64,000 bases of DNA, taken from assembly GCF_900618535.1 (NCBI RefSeq), contig NZ_UYJA01000001.1:186001-250000 (forward strand). The letters are read 5' to 3'. Positions 33,455-43,761 of this stretch are shown here, in pieces (the first letter of the stretch is position 1; each line of letters begins with the position of its first letter). Made by a program: the position numbers and the translations under genes. The stretch comes from Pseudomonas bubulae (GTDB lineage Bacteria > Pseudomonadota > Gammaproteobacteria > Pseudomonadales > Pseudomonadaceae). The notes beneath the pieces were generated by a model. It made no database searches. It was not told where the DNA came from and was given only the letters and a program-made list of their open reading frames with translations.

Positions 33455-34897
33455 ATGTCGAAACTTAAAGAGAAAGCGGCACTGTCCGTTGGCCAGGTAC
33501 AAGCGGCAAGCGCCAGCAGTTCTGCCTTCACTCAGATTGATAACTTTAGCCATTTCTATGATCGTGGTGATCATCTGGTCAATGGCAAACCTTCGCTCAC
33601 TACCGACCAGGCCGCCGATCAGCTCACGCGTTCCGGCGCCAGTTGGCACGACCTCAACGGCGACGGTGTGATCAACCTTACCTACACGTTCCTCACGGCA
33701 CCGCCGGTGGGTTACGCGACCCGTGGCCTGGGCACTTTCAGCCAGTTCTCCTCGCTGCAGAAAGAGCAGGCCAAGCTGTCGCTGGAATCCTGGGCCGATG
33801 TGGCCAAGGTGACCTTCACTGAAGGCGCTGCAGTCCGTGGCGGTGATGGCCACATGACCTTTGCCAATTTCAGTGCAAGTAACGGCGGTGCGGCGTTTGC
33901 CTATCTACCCAGCAGTTCGCGCAAGGGTGAGTCGTGGTACTTGATCAACAAGGACTATGAGGTCAACAAGACCCCGGGTGAAGGCAATTATGGTCGCCAG
34001 ACCCTGACCCATGAAATCGGCCATACACTGGGCCTGTCGCACCCGGGTGACTATAACGCCGGCAATGGCAACCCGACCTACCGGGATGCGGTGTATGGCG
34101 AAGACACCCGTGCCTACAGCGTTATGAGCTACTGGAGTGAAAGCAACACCGGCCAGCATTTCACCAATAGTGGCGAAGGTGCTTACGCCTCTGCGCCATT
34201 GCTGGATGATATTGCGGCGGTGCAGAAACTCTATGGCGCCAACCTCGAAACCCGCGCTGGCGATACGGTCTATGGTTTCAACTCCACCGCCGATCGTGAT
34301 TTCTACAGCGCGACGTCTGCCAGTTCCAAGCTGATTTTCTCGGTGTGGGACGGTGGCGGCAACGACACCCTGGACTTCTCCGGCTTTAGCCAGAACCAGA
34401 AGATCAACCTGACTGCAGGCTCGTTCTCCGATGTTGGCGGCATGACCGGCAACGTGTCGATTGCCCAAGGCGTCACCGTGGAAAACGCCATTGGCGGTTC
34501 GGGCAACGATCTGCTGATCGGCAACAGCGCTGACAATGTGCTCAAGGGCGGCGCCGGCAACGACATTATCTATGGCGGCGGCGGTGCTGATACCTTGTGG
34601 GGCGGTACGGGTTCAGATGTGTTTGTGTTTGGCGCGGTGTCTGACTCTGCGCCGGGTGCAGCCGATATCATCATGGACTTCCAGTCCGGTATCGACAAAA
34701 TTGATGTATCGGCCATCACCAAGCTGGCCGGGCTTAACTTTGTCGAGGCCTTTACCGGCCGTGCCGGTGAAGCGATTGTCAGCTATGACACGGCCAGCAA
34801 CCTGGGCCACTTTGCGGTCGATTTCAGCGGTCATGCCGTTGCCGACTTCCTGGTGAACACTGTTGGCCAAGTGGCAACTTACGACATCGTTGTCTAA
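33455..34897 (+). CDS. aprX: Extracellular alkaline metalloprotease (serralysin) AprX
   Basis: 480-residue zinc protease secreted by type I secretion; in food-associated pseudomonads it is the main heat-stable milk protease. The zinc-binding and catalytic motif [11 protein letters not shown] is at residues 186-196, and the Met-turn SVMSYW is at 222-227. C-terminal RTX calcium repeats follow ([32 protein letters not shown]), then the serralysin C-terminal domain ending in a hydrophobic secretion signal (ATYDIVV). There is no N-terminal signal peptide, as expected; a short propeptide is removed outside. It heads the aprX-aprI-aprD-aprE-aprF-lipA operon. Confidence 0.97.
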   Translation: MSKLKEKAALSVGQVQAASASSSAFTQIDNFSHFYDRGDHLVNGKPSLTTDQAADQLTRSGASWHDLNGDGVINLTYTFLTAPPVGYATRGLGTFSQFSSLQKEQAKLSLESWADVAKVTFTEGAAVRGGDGHMTFANFSASNGGAAFAYLPSSSRKGESWYLINKDYEVNKTPGEGNYGRQTLTHEIGHTLGLSHPGDYNAGNGNPTYRDAVYGEDTRAYSVMSYWSESNTGQHFTNSGEGAYASAPLLDDIAAVQKLYGANLETRAGDTVYGFNSTADRDFYSATSASSKLIFSVWDGGGNDTLDFSGFSQNQKINLTAGSFSDVGGMTGNVSIAQGVTVENAIGGSGNDLLIGNSADNVLKGGAGNDIIYGGGGADTLWGGTGSDVFVFGAVSDSAPGAADIIMDFQSGIDKIDVSAITKLAGLNFVEAFTGRAGEAIVSYDTASNLGHFAVDFSGHAVADFLVNTVGQVATYDIVV

Positions 34898-34911
34898 GCC
34901 TGCCGGTACAC

Positions 34912-34933
34912 GGGCAGCGCGCAAGCGCTGCCC
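34912..34933 (+). promoter_or_regulatory. Intercistronic GC-rich hairpin between aprX and aprI
   Basis: GGGCAGCGC (34912-34920) and GCGCTGCCC (34925-34933) form a perfect 9-bp stem capped by GCAA, a stable GNRA tetraloop. No T-run follows, so it is more likely a 3'-end stabiliser or processing barrier than a terminator. It would let aprX accumulate above the downstream genes. Confidence 0.6.
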
Positions 34934-34954
34934 TCTGCCAGGAAGCCTGAAATC

Positions 34955-35344
34955 ATGAGTCATTTGGCATACCGTTTATTCAGGGCAGTGGGGTGTATCG
35001 CCGCACTGCTGACTTTTACCACAGAGAGCGCCATGGCCAATTCCTTGCTGTTGATGAGCCCCGCACAACTGGCGGGCAGTTGGACGTTTTACCTGCAGGG
35101 CGATGCAAAAGAGGCCTGCACGGTGCAGTTGATTGCCGAACATAAAACCTTCAGTGCGCAAGTGAAGTGTTTGAAAACATGGTTGGGCGAAGTGCCAAAA
35201 AGTTGGTCGCCAACACCGGACGGTCTGTTTCTGATGGGCGAGGATGGAACAGCTCTGGTGCATATGAACCGGATTGAGCCCGGTCACTATGAAGCGAAGA
35301 TCAAACCCGAAACAGTGTTGGTGATGGTGCGTGGCAATCATTAA
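34955..35344 (+). CDS. aprI: Alkaline protease inhibitor AprI
   Basis: 129-residue periplasmic inhibitor of the serralysin. The signal peptide ends near AMANS (about residue 28). The mature protein has the small beta-barrel family pattern: SLLLMSPAQLAGSWTFYL, where the N-terminal Ser-Leu segment inserts into the protease active site, and two Cys (CTVQL, CLKTW) positioned for the conserved disulfide. It protects the cell from protease that has not been exported. It lies between aprX and the secretion genes, with a hairpin on each side. Confidence 0.92.
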   Translation: MSHLAYRLFRAVGCIAALLTFTTESAMANSLLLMSPAQLAGSWTFYLQGDAKEACTVQLIAEHKTFSAQVKCLKTWLGEVPKSWSPTPDGLFLMGEDGTALVHMNRIEPGHYEAKIKPETVLVMVRGNH

Positions 35345-35400
35345 GTTGTACCGAAATTGTAACTTCAATCGCGCGAGGCTGGGCGCCCCCTGTTAGGAGC

Positions 35401-35427
35401 GGCGCAAGTGCGCCTGTCAGTTTTATT
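35401..35427 (+). terminator. Partial terminator/attenuator between aprI and aprD
   Basis: GGCGCAAGTGCGCC (35401-35414) is a 6-bp perfect hairpin with a 2-nt spacer at its tip, followed after 6 nt by TTTTATTT. It would reduce transcription into the secretion genes without blocking it. A 120-bp gap here contrasts with the overlapping genes downstream. Confidence 0.45.
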
Positions 35428-35465
35428 TATGTGCGAAAGCCGTACTTATCGATCAAGGACGATTC

Positions 35466-37208
35466 ATGAGGCGATTGAAAAACAGCACCGTTGCGCCGTT
35501 GATACATGCACTGGCTGACTATAAGAGCATTCTGGTCAGCGTGGGCTGCTTTACTGCCCTGATCAATATATTGATGCTGGTGCCATCGATTTATATGCTC
35601 CAGGTGTATGACCGGGTACTGTCGTCACAGAACACAACAACGCTGGCCATGCTGTCATTCATGGTGGTGGGTTTTTTCATCTTTATCGGGATGCTTGAAA
35701 CGGTCCGCAGTTTTATTGTGATCCGCATCGGCAGCCAGCTGGAGCGCAGGTTCAACCAACAGGTGTACCGCGCCGCGTTCGAGCGCAACCTGTTCAGCGG
35801 CCAGGCCCACGCCGGGCAGGCATTGGGGGATTTGACCCTGATCCGCCAGTTTGTCACCGGTCCGGCGCTGTTCGCCTTCTTTGATGCTCCGTGGTTTCCC
35901 GTCTATTTGTGCGTGATCTTTCTGTTCAGTCCCTGGCTCGGTCTTATGGCGACGTCTGGGGCACTGCTGCTCATAGCCCTGGCGTGCATCAATGAGGTGA
36001 TGACGCGCAAGCCCCTGAGCCAGGCCAGCCTGTACTCCCAACAATCCAGCCAATTGGCTACCAGCCACCTGCACAATGCCGAGACCATTCAGGCCATGGG
36101 CATGCTGGGTGTGTTGCGCCAACGCTGGTTTAACCTGCATTCGCGATTTCTGGCCGAGCAAAACAAGGCCAGTGACACCGGCGCAGTGATTGGTTCGGTG
36201 AGCAAAACCTTGCGCTTGTGCCTGCAGTCACTGGTGCTCGGCCTGGGTGCCTTGCTGGTGATCAACGGTGATATGAGCGCGGGCATGATGATTGCCGGTT
36301 CGATTTTGATGGGCCGTGTGCTGAGCCCCATCGATCAGTTGATCGCTGTCTGGAAGCAATGGAGCTCGGCAAAGTTGGCCTATCAACGCCTGGACAGTCT
36401 GTTGCGCGAGCATCCGCCCAGTGAAGACAACATGCAGCTGCCAGCCCCCATGGGTCAGGTGAGCTTTGAACAGGTCAGTGCGGCACCGCCGGGACAGCGC
36501 CTGCCCACCTTGCATCAGGTCAGCTTTAGCCTCAATGCAGGCGAGGTGCTCGGTGTGCTGGGTGCGTCGGGTTCGGGCAAGTCGACCCTGGCGCGGGTAC
36601 TGGTAGGCGTCTGGCCGACGCTGGCGGGCACGGTGCGTTTGGATGGCGCGGACATTCACCAGTGGAACCGCGATCAATTGGGCCCACATATCGGCTACCT
36701 GCCCCAGGACATCGAGCTGTTCAGCGGCAGCATTGCCGAGAATATCGCCCGCTTTCGTGAGGCAGATCCCCGGCAGGTGGTCGCTGCGGCGCAGCAGGCC
36801 GGGGTTCACGAGATGATTTTGCGTTTGGCGCAAGGTTACGACACGGTTCTGGGGGACGAGGGCAGTGGCCTGTCGGGCGGGCAAAAGCAGCGGGTCGCTC
36901 TGGCGCGTGCCTTGTATGGCAATCCGCGGCTGGTGGTGCTGGATGAACCCAACTCCAACCTCGATGCCGTCGGTGACGCAGCCCTGACCCGGGCCATTGC
37001 TCACCTCAAGGCGCAGGGCTGCACCGTGGTGCTGGTGACGCACCGTTCGGCGTCGCTGGCCCAGGCCGACAAACTGCTGGTACTCAATGAAGGTCGCTGC
37101 CAGGTGTTCGGGCCAAGTGCCGAGGTGCTCAAAGCCTTGTCCGGGGCCCAGCAGCAACACGCCGCGCCGCAGGCGGCCAGTATCAACCGTCAGAGTGCTG
37201 AAGCATGA
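35466..37208 (+). CDS. aprD: Type I secretion ABC transporter AprD
   Basis: 580-residue inner-membrane ATPase of the PrtD/HlyB-like subfamily without a peptidase domain. A membrane domain with about six helices (residues 20-310) is followed by the nucleotide-binding domain: Walker A GASGSGKST, Q-loop GYLPQDIELFSGSIAENIARF, signature LSGGQKQRVALARAL, Walker B LVVLDEPNSNLD, H-loop VTHRSAS. It powers export of AprX and the lipase. It overlaps aprE by 4 bp (ATGA). Confidence 0.96.
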   Translation: MRRLKNSTVAPLIHALADYKSILVSVGCFTALINILMLVPSIYMLQVYDRVLSSQNTTTLAMLSFMVVGFFIFIGMLETVRSFIVIRIGSQLERRFNQQVYRAAFERNLFSGQAHAGQALGDLTLIRQFVTGPALFAFFDAPWFPVYLCVIFLFSPWLGLMATSGALLLIALACINEVMTRKPLSQASLYSQQSSQLATSHLHNAETIQAMGMLGVLRQRWFNLHSRFLAEQNKASDTGAVIGSVSKTLRLCLQSLVLGLGALLVINGDMSAGMMIAGSILMGRVLSPIDQLIAVWKQWSSAKLAYQRLDSLLREHPPSEDNMQLPAPMGQVSFEQVSAAPPGQRLPTLHQVSFSLNAGEVLGVLGASGSGKSTLARVLVGVWPTLAGTVRLDGADIHQWNRDQLGPHIGYLPQDIELFSGSIAENIARFREADPRQVVAAAQQAGVHEMILRLAQGYDTVLGDEGSGLSGGQKQRVALARALYGNPRLVVLDEPNSNLDAVGDAALTRAIAHLKAQGCTVVLVTHRSASLAQADKLLVLNEGRCQVFGPSAEVLKALSGAQQQHAAPQAASINRQSAEA

Positions 37209-38536
37209 GCAAGGACGCTGGATTGATGAATGACCACAATCAACCGCCCGTGCGCGAGCGCGGGGCGGGATTTTACGTGCGGGCAGGCTGGGTGCTGACC
37301 CTGGTCGGAGCGGGCAGCTTTTTTCTCTGGGCCAGCCTTGCACCGCTGGACGAAGGCATACCGGTACAGGGTACGGTGGTGGTCTCGGGCAAGCGCAAGG
37401 CAGTGCAGTCGTTGGGTGCCGGAGTGATGAGCCAGATTCTGGTGCGCGAGGGCCAGACAGTACGTCAGGGCGAGGTATTGTTTCGACTGGACCAGACCCA
37501 GGTTGAAGCTGACGTGCAATCCTTGCGCGCGCAGTACCGCATGGCCTGGGCCAGCCAGGCGCGCTGGCAAAGCGAGCGTGACAACCTGGCACGGGTGAGT
37601 TTTCCGCCGGAATTGAGTCTGGACCCTGACCCTCGGCTGGCCCTGGTACTGGAGGGGCAGCAGCAGTTGTTCAGTAGCCGGCGCGAAGCCTTTGCCCGTG
37701 AACAGGCCGGGCTCAAGGCCAGTGTCGAAGGCGCAACCCGGCAACTGGACGGTATGCGTCGTGCGCGCAGCGATCAAATAGCGCAGGCCGACTCCCTGCG
37801 CCAGCAGTTGAGCAACCTGCGCCCCCTGGCTGAAAAAGGGTATATCCCGCGCAATCGCCTGATGGAATACGAGCGGCAGCTGTCACAGGTGCAGCAGGAT
37901 CTGGCGCAGAACGCCGGTGAAAGCGGGCGTATCGAGCAGGGTATTTTGGAGTCGCGGCTCAAACTGGCGCAGCACATCGATGAATATCAGAAGGAAGTGC
38001 GTAGCCAACTGGCCGATGCCCAGCTCAAAACCCTGACCCTGGAGCAGCAACTGACTTCGGCCGGGTTTGACCTGCAGCACAGTGAAATCTCTGCGCCAGC
38101 TGATGGCATCGCAGTCAACCTCAGCGTGCATACCGAAGGCGCGGTGGTGCGGGCGGGCGAAACCCTGCTGGAGATCGTGCCGCAGGGCACCCGCCTTGAG
38201 GTCGAGGGACGCCTGCCGGTGCATCTGGTGGACAGGGTGGGCAGCCAGTTGCCAGTGGATATTCTGTTTACGGCATTCAATCAAAGCAGCACACCGCGTG
38301 TGTCGGGGCAGGTCAACCTGGTTTCCGCCGACCAGTTGCTCGATGAAAAAACCGGCATGCCGTACTACGTGCTGCGCAGTTCGGTGAGTGATCAGGCGCT
38401 GGAGAAACTCAACGGGTTGGTGATTAAACCTGGCATGCCGGCCGAGATGTTTGTACGCACGGGCGAGCGTTCGCTGCTCAATTACCTGTTTAAACCGCTG
38501 CTGGATCGCGCAGGGTCTGCGTTGACTGAGCGCTAG
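37205..38536 (+). CDS. aprE: Type I secretion membrane-fusion protein AprE
   Basis: 443-residue HlyD-family adaptor linking AprD to AprF. One transmembrane helix lies near residues 27-50 (VLTLVGAGSFFLWASLAP). It is followed by the lipoyl-like half (VVVSGKRKAVQSLGAGVMSQILVREGQTVRQGEVL), long coiled-coil hairpins (about 95-280), the second lipoyl half (HSEISAPADGIAVNLSVHTEGAVVRAGETLLEIVPQ) and a beta-barrel region. The ATG overlaps the aprD stop. Length is typical for PrtE/AprE. Confidence 0.95.
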   Translation: MSKDAGLMNDHNQPPVRERGAGFYVRAGWVLTLVGAGSFFLWASLAPLDEGIPVQGTVVVSGKRKAVQSLGAGVMSQILVREGQTVRQGEVLFRLDQTQVEADVQSLRAQYRMAWASQARWQSERDNLARVSFPPELSLDPDPRLALVLEGQQQLFSSRREAFAREQAGLKASVEGATRQLDGMRRARSDQIAQADSLRQQLSNLRPLAEKGYIPRNRLMEYERQLSQVQQDLAQNAGESGRIEQGILESRLKLAQHIDEYQKEVRSQLADAQLKTLTLEQQLTSAGFDLQHSEISAPADGIAVNLSVHTEGAVVRAGETLLEIVPQGTRLEVEGRLPVHLVDRVGSQLPVDILFTAFNQSSTPRVSGQVNLVSADQLLDEKTGMPYYVLRSSVSDQALEKLNGLVIKPGMPAEMFVRTGERSLLNYLFKPLLDRAGSALTER

Positions 38537-38549
38537 GATGCTGCCATTT

Positions 38550-39905
38550 ATGAAAACAGCTTCGATGTTGGGCCTGGGCCTCGCGCTGTGGGCGGGCCTC
38601 GCAGCCAGCGCACAGGCACTGGGGCCGTTTCAGGTATATGAACAGGCCTTGCGCAATGATCCCGAGTTCCTCGCCGCGATCAAGGCGCGGGACGCGGGCC
38701 TGGAGAGTCGCAATATTGGTCGTGCCGGGCTGCTGCCCAAACTCTCGTACAACTACAACAAAGGCCGCAATAACTCCCAGGCCACCTATTTGAATGAGCG
38801 TGGCAATACCCACGACGACCGCAACTACAACAGTTATGGCTCGACCTTGACCTTGCAGCAGCCATTGATCGATTACGAGGCGTACGCCAATTACCGTAAA
38901 GGCGTGGCCCAGTCGCTGTTTGCCGATGAGACATTTCGCAGCAAAAGTCAGGAACTGCTGGTGCGGGTGCTGACCCATTACACCCAGGCGTTGTTTGCGC
39001 AAGACCAGATCGACAATGCCCGGGCCAAGAAAAAAGCCTATGAGCAGCAGTTTCGGCAAAACGAGCACATGTTTCGCCAGGGCGAGGGCACCCGCACCGA
39101 CATTCTTGAAGCCGAGTCGCGTTACGAGCTGGCCACTGCCGAGGAAATCCAGGCCCATGACGAACAGGATGCGGCCTTGCGCGAGCTGGGCGCGTTGATT
39201 GGCGTGGCCACCCTGGATATCGATGAGCTGACGCCATTGACCCGCAGTTTCAGCTCATTGCCGCTGGAACCGGGGAGTTTCTCGAGCTGGCATGAAATGG
39301 CACTGGAGAGTAATCCGATACTGGCGTCGCAGCGTGAGGCGCTGGAAGTGGCAAGGTACGAAGTTGAGCGCAACCGGGCAGGGCATCTGCCCAAACTCAA
39401 TGCCTATGCCAGCGTGCGAAAGATGGAATCCGACAGTGGCAACACCTACAACCAGCGCTACGACACCAACACCATCGGCATTGAAATCAGTGTGCCGCTG
39501 TATGCAGGGGGCGGGGTGTCGGCCTCGGTGCGTCAAGCCAGCAGCAATCTGGCCCAAGTGGAGTACGAGCTGGAAGGCAAAACCCGTGAAACCCTTATCG
39601 AACTGCGACGCCAGTTCAATGCCTGCCAGTCGGGCGTGAGCAAACTACGGGCTTATCAAAAAGCGCTGATTTCAGCCGAGGCGCTGGTCGTATCGACCCG
39701 TCAGAGCATTCTGGGCGGGGAGCGGGTCAATCTCGATGCGCTAAACGCCGAGCAGCAGCTGTACAGCACGCGGCGTGACCTTGCGCAAACCCGTTACGAC
39801 TATCTGCTGGCCTGGACCAAGCTGCATTTTTACGCAGGCACCCTGGGCGCACAGGACCTGGCACGGGTCGATGAAGCGTTTATCGCGCCGGGGCAAGCAT
39901 ATTGA
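38550..39905 (+). CDS. aprF: Type I secretion outer-membrane channel AprF
   Basis: 451-residue TolC-family protein. The signal peptide (MKTASMLGLGLALWAGLAASAQA) is followed by the two-repeat TolC layout: periplasmic helices with LEAESRYELATAEE (about 190-205) and the later ETLIELRRQFNACQSGVSKLRAYQKALISAEAL, each with the strand pairs that build the outer-membrane barrel. ATG 38550 is chosen because AGGAT lies about 10 nt upstream and the signal peptide begins there; an ATG at 38538 would add four residues. With AprD and AprE it forms the exporter. Confidence 0.94.
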   Translation: MKTASMLGLGLALWAGLAASAQALGPFQVYEQALRNDPEFLAAIKARDAGLESRNIGRAGLLPKLSYNYNKGRNNSQATYLNERGNTHDDRNYNSYGSTLTLQQPLIDYEAYANYRKGVAQSLFADETFRSKSQELLVRVLTHYTQALFAQDQIDNARAKKKAYEQQFRQNEHMFRQGEGTRTDILEAESRYELATAEEIQAHDEQDAALRELGALIGVATLDIDELTPLTRSFSSLPLEPGSFSSWHEMALESNPILASQREALEVARYEVERNRAGHLPKLNAYASVRKMESDSGNTYNQRYDTNTIGIEISVPLYAGGGVSASVRQASSNLAQVEYELEGKTRETLIELRRQFNACQSGVSKLRAYQKALISAEALVVSTRQSILGGERVNLDALNAEQQLYSTRRDLAQTRYDYLLAWTKLHFYAGTLGAQDLARVDEAFIAPGQAY

Positions 39906-39930
39906 TTTGATCAACGAAGAGAGAAAAACC

Positions 39931-41781
39931 ATGGCAGTGTTTGACTACAAGGATGTGGGTTCCAGCGTATCGGCAACACAGTTCAAGGATGCGATGGCAA
40001 TCATGCTGTACAGCTATCACAACCTGGACAACGGCTTTGCCGTGGGTTACCAGCAACATGGCCTTGGCACCGGGCTGCCTGCCACACTGGTCAAGGCCTT
40101 GCTCGGCGGTACCGATGCCCAAGGGGTAGTGCCGGGGATTCCCTGGAACCCCGATTCGGAAAAGCTTGCCCGCGAGGCGGTCGAAAAAGCCGGGTGGACC
40201 CCTATCAGTGCAGAACAGTTGGGCTACACAGGCAAAGTCGATCAGCGCGGGACTTTTTTTGGTGAAAAAGCCGGCTACGGCACTGCCCAGGTGGAGATCC
40301 TCGGCAAGTACGCAGCCGATGGCCAACTGACTTCCATCGGTATCGGTTTTCGCGGCACCAGCGGACCGCGTGAGTCGCTGATTAGCGATTCCATCGGCGA
40401 TGCCATCAGCGATTTGCTGGCAGCGATCGGGCCTGCCGATTACGCTAAAAACTACAGCGCCAACGCGTTTGACATGCTCCTGGGCAAAGTGGCGACCTTT
40501 GCCAGCGCGCAAGGGTTGAGCGGCAGCGACGTACTGGTCAGTGGCCACAGCCTTGGCGGCCTGGCCGTCAACAGCCTGGCAGACCTGAGTGGCGATCATT
40601 GGGCGGGGTTTTATCGCGACTCAAAGTACATAGCCTTTGCTTCACCCACCCAGAGCGAAAGCACCGACAACGTGCTCAATATCGGCTACGAGAACGACCC
40701 GGTGTTCCGTGCCCTCAATGGTTCGGATTTCAATCTGTCGTCGCTGGGCGTGCATGACGCGCATCAGCCATCCGCCACCAACAATATTGTCAGTTTCAAT
40801 GATCACTACGCTTCCACCGCGTGGAATCTGATGCCCTTTTCGATTGCCAATATTTCGACCTGGATCACCCACTTGCCCAGTGGCTATGAAAGCGGCATGA
40901 CGCGGATTTTCGACTCGGCGTTTTATGACCTGACCGAAAAGGACTCGACCATTGTGGTCGCCAACTTGTCCAGTCCGGCACGGGAAAACACCTGGGTGCA
41001 GGACCTCAATCGCAACGCCGAACCGCACAAGGGCAGCACCTTTATCATAGGCAGCGACGGTAATGACTTGATTCAAGGGGGACGCGGCAATGACTTCCTG
41101 GAAGGTCGCGACGGCAATGACACCTTCCGTGACAGTGGCGGCTACAACATCATTCTGGGTGGCAAAGGCGTCAATACGCTGGACTTGCAACAATCGTTGA
41201 GCCGCGTGGATGTGGTCAATGACGGGCAGGGCGCCTTGTATGTGCGCGATAGCCACGGCGGGATCACTATTGCCCGTGATATCAGTTTCCTGATAACCGA
41301 AGAGCCCGCCTGGCTGGGCCTGACCCACCGCGAAGTCAGCCATCGAGTTGATGATCAGGGGCTGTGGGCCGGCAAAGACCGCAGTGATTACACTCACTCG
41401 GTCAAGGCAGGGGCTGCGGACAGTACCCTCACGGCCGGTGAGCAGGGTGACTGGCTGCTGGGGCAGGGCGGCAACGATCACTTGATCGGTTTGCACGGCA
41501 ATACGGTGTTTGTTGGCGGCGCAGGCAATGACCTGCTGGAGTCGGCAGGCGGTAATAACACCTTTGTGTTCAGCGGCCATTTTGGCAACGACACACTGCT
41601 GGGCTACCAGCCCAGTGACAAGTTGGTATTCCTGGGGGTGGATGGTGGCTACAACGCGGACTACCGGGCCCATGCCAGCGCGACGGGGCATGACACCGTG
41701 CTCAGCTTTGGCAGCGACTCGGTGACCCTGGTGGGTGTAGGGCTGGCCTCCCTGGCGAGCACGGACATTGTCATCGCCTGA
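39931..41781 (+). CDS. lipA: Extracellular class I.3 lipase (RTX lipase)
   Basis: 616-residue calcium-dependent lipase of subfamily I.3 (the group also called polyurethanase). The nucleophile Ser207 lies in GHSLGG, Asp256 in ENDPVF and His314 in WITHLP; relative to the 207/255/313 triad described for the family this is a shift of one caused by a single extra residue. C-terminal RTX repeats (GSDGNDLIQGGRGNDFLEG, GGAGNDLLES) and a hydrophobic C-terminus (ASTDIVIA) direct type I secretion, presumably through AprDEF. There is no N-terminal signal peptide. It starts 25 bp after aprF, last gene of the operon. Confidence 0.95.
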   Translation: MAVFDYKDVGSSVSATQFKDAMAIMLYSYHNLDNGFAVGYQQHGLGTGLPATLVKALLGGTDAQGVVPGIPWNPDSEKLAREAVEKAGWTPISAEQLGYTGKVDQRGTFFGEKAGYGTAQVEILGKYAADGQLTSIGIGFRGTSGPRESLISDSIGDAISDLLAAIGPADYAKNYSANAFDMLLGKVATFASAQGLSGSDVLVSGHSLGGLAVNSLADLSGDHWAGFYRDSKYIAFASPTQSESTDNVLNIGYENDPVFRALNGSDFNLSSLGVHDAHQPSATNNIVSFNDHYASTAWNLMPFSIANISTWITHLPSGYESGMTRIFDSAFYDLTEKDSTIVVANLSSPARENTWVQDLNRNAEPHKGSTFIIGSDGNDLIQGGRGNDFLEGRDGNDTFRDSGGYNIILGGKGVNTLDLQQSLSRVDVVNDGQGALYVRDSHGGITIARDISFLITEEPAWLGLTHREVSHRVDDQGLWAGKDRSDYTHSVKAGAADSTLTAGEQGDWLLGQGGNDHLIGLHGNTVFVGGAGNDLLESAGGNNTFVFSGHFGNDTLLGYQPSDKLVFLGVDGGYNADYRAHASATGHDTVLSFGSDSVTLVGVGLASLASTDIVIA

Positions 41782-41790
41782 CGGCGAGTT

Positions 41791-41835
41791 GCAAGGGGCA
41801 AGCTTCAAGCGTGCTGCTTGTCACTTGCCGCTTGC
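41791..41835. terminator. Imperfect 20-bp hairpin between lipA and the chemoreceptor gene
   Basis: The arms 41791-41810 and 41816-41835 match in 16 of 20 positions around GTGCT. The CAAGCTTCAAGC / GCTTGTCACTTGC composition is that of a common Pseudomonas intergenic repeat. It lies between convergent genes and probably ends both transcripts. Confidence 0.55.
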
Positions 41836-41843
41836 GGTTGCCT

Positions 41844-43478
41844 CTAAACCTTAAACTGACGTAACAGCCCATTGAGCTGCACGCTGAGCTCCTTGAGGTG
41901 GGCACTGGCAGCGCTTGATTGCTCTGCCGCCAGGGCGGTGCCTTGGGACAGTTCGGCGGCCTGGGTCACATTCAGGTTGATGTCTTCCACGACATGGGCC
42001 TGTTGCAGGGTAGCGCTGGCTATCGAGGCATTGAGGTCGTTGAGGTTGCTCAGGGCCTGGCCGATGCTGGTCAGGCTCTGCCCGGCCTGGGTGGCCTGTT
42101 CGATGGTCAGCTGGGAGGCGCGACTGCTGCTGCCGATCACGTTGACGGCGGCTTCCGAGTGTTTTTGCAGGCCTTCGATCATGGTCTGGATTTCGGCCGT
42201 GGATTTTTGCGTGCGCTGGGCCAGTAGTCGAACCTCGTCCGCCACCACCGCAAAACCCCGACCCTGCTCACCGGCGCGGGCTGCTTCGATCGCAGCGTTG
42301 AGGGCCAGCAGGTTGGTTTGCTCGGCAATCGAGCGGATCACTTCAAGCACGCTGCCAATTTCGCTGCTTTGCGTTGCCAGGGTGCGGATCACCTCGACGG
42401 CCTGATGGATGGTGGCAGACAGCTGGCCGATCTGTTCCAGGCTGGTATCGATATTCTGCTGTCCAAGCTCGGCTTGTGACTGCGCACCGCGCATTTCGCT
42501 GGCCGCGTGCTCGGCGTTTTTCGCCACATCTTGCACGGCGCAGGTGACTTCGTTGATCGCCGTGGCCACCTGATCCATTTGCAGGGCTTGCTGCTGGCTG
42601 CGCTGTTGCGCGGCGCTGGCGTCACTGCCCAGTTCCGTGGAGGACTGGTCGAGTGCCGTGGCAGTGGCCTGTAAATGGCTGATCACATTGCGCAGCTTGG
42701 CGGTAAAGGCATTGAAATGATGGGCCAGTAAAGTGACCTCATCACGGCCGTGGGTATCCAGGCTTCGGGTCAGGTCGCTTTCACCACTGGCGATATTGGC
42801 CATGGCCTGCACGGCCTCTTGCAGCGGTCGCACGATGCTGCGAGCAATCAGGGTCACCAGCAGCGCCATGATCAACGCGATGCCAAGGCCAGCCCAACTG
42901 GCTTTCCAGGCTTGAGCGCGGAACTCGGCCTGCATGTCGTCGATATACACGCCCGAGCCTATTACCCAGCCCCACGGCTCGAACAGTTGTACATAAGAGG
43001 TTTTTTGCACAGGCGCTTCGGCGCCCGGTTTTGGCCAGCGGTAGTCCACCATGCCCGAACCTTTGCTTTTGGCCAGGCTGGCCATCTCGTTGAAAATCGC
43101 AAAGCCGTCCGGGTCCTTGATGGCCGACAGGTCTTTGCCATCGAGTTTGGGGTTGGTGGGGTGCATGACCATATAAGGGCGCAGGTCATTGATCCAGAAA
43201 TAGTCATCGTGGTCATAGCGCAGCTGGCTGATCACGGTCAGCGCCTGCTGTTGCGCGGCTTCACGGCTCAAGCTGCCGGCAGCTTCCAGGCCCTGGTAAT
43301 AGTTGAGTACCCCGCTGGCTGCTTGTACCACGTGCCGGGTTTTCTGGGCTTTACCTTCATACAAATCGTCATGTATCTGTTTTAGCATCAGCAATCCCAA
43401 CGCCAGCAGCATGGCCATGGCCACAATCAAGATCAGCCATAAACGTCGGCTGATGGATAACCCGCGCAGGGTATTCAT
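41844..43478 (-). CDS. Methyl-accepting chemotaxis protein with a single Cache domain
   Basis: 544-residue transducer. The first transmembrane helix is at about residues 12-32. A periplasmic sCache-type sensor (about 35-185) has [20 protein letters not shown] and [14 protein letters not shown], the pattern of the sCache_2 family that senses small carboxylates. The second helix (about 192-212) is followed by a HAMP domain and a long cytoplasmic signalling coiled coil with the hairpin tip [32 protein letters not shown]. The gene stands alone and presumably feeds CheA/CheW arrays elsewhere. The ligand is not predictable. Confidence 0.93.
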   Translation of the reverse strand: MNTLRGLSISRRLWLILIVAMAMLLALGLLMLKQIHDDLYEGKAQKTRHVVQAASGVLNYYQGLEAAGSLSREAAQQQALTVISQLRYDHDDYFWINDLRPYMVMHPTNPKLDGKDLSAIKDPDGFAIFNEMASLAKSKGSGMVDYRWPKPGAEAPVQKTSYVQLFEPWGWVIGSGVYIDDMQAEFRAQAWKASWAGLGIALIMALLVTLIARSIVRPLQEAVQAMANIASGESDLTRSLDTHGRDEVTLLAHHFNAFTAKLRNVISHLQATATALDQSSTELGSDASAAQQRSQQQALQMDQVATAINEVTCAVQDVAKNAEHAASEMRGAQSQAELGQQNIDTSLEQIGQLSATIHQAVEVIRTLATQSSEIGSVLEVIRSIAEQTNLLALNAAIEAARAGEQGRGFAVVADEVRLLAQRTQKSTAEIQTMIEGLQKHSEAAVNVIGSSSRASQLTIEQATQAGQSLTSIGQALSNLNDLNASIASATLQQAHVVEDINLNVTQAAELSQGTALAAEQSSAASAHLKELSVQLNGLLRQFKV

Positions 43479-43761
43479 AAAGGCTCACTCCTGGTTTTTC
43501 TTCTTGTGGTGATTCACAGAACAACTTTTTTCAGACTTGCCTGTCAGACGAGACCGAGCTCATGTCATAGCAGCGAAAGTGGAACGTGTCTGATAGGATC
43601 TCGGCCGAAATTGGCAAAGCTTCATCTTTATTGATTTCTGACAGTTTTTTCACAGCGCGTCGGGGCGCATGTCGCACTTTTGTCCTGCTCCGGAGCCGTG
43701 GCTGCAACACCTTAATCAAGACTAATCAGCTCTGCATGAGGCAGGGCTTTATGGGGGAATA

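Noticed and set aside
36228..37592. 454-codon minus-strand frame across aprD-aprE
   Set aside because: Opposite-strand shadow of two well supported secretion genes, low-complexity composition.
40642..41808. 388-codon minus-strand frame within lipA
   Set aside because: Antisense to the lipase with intact catalytic triad and RTX repeats.
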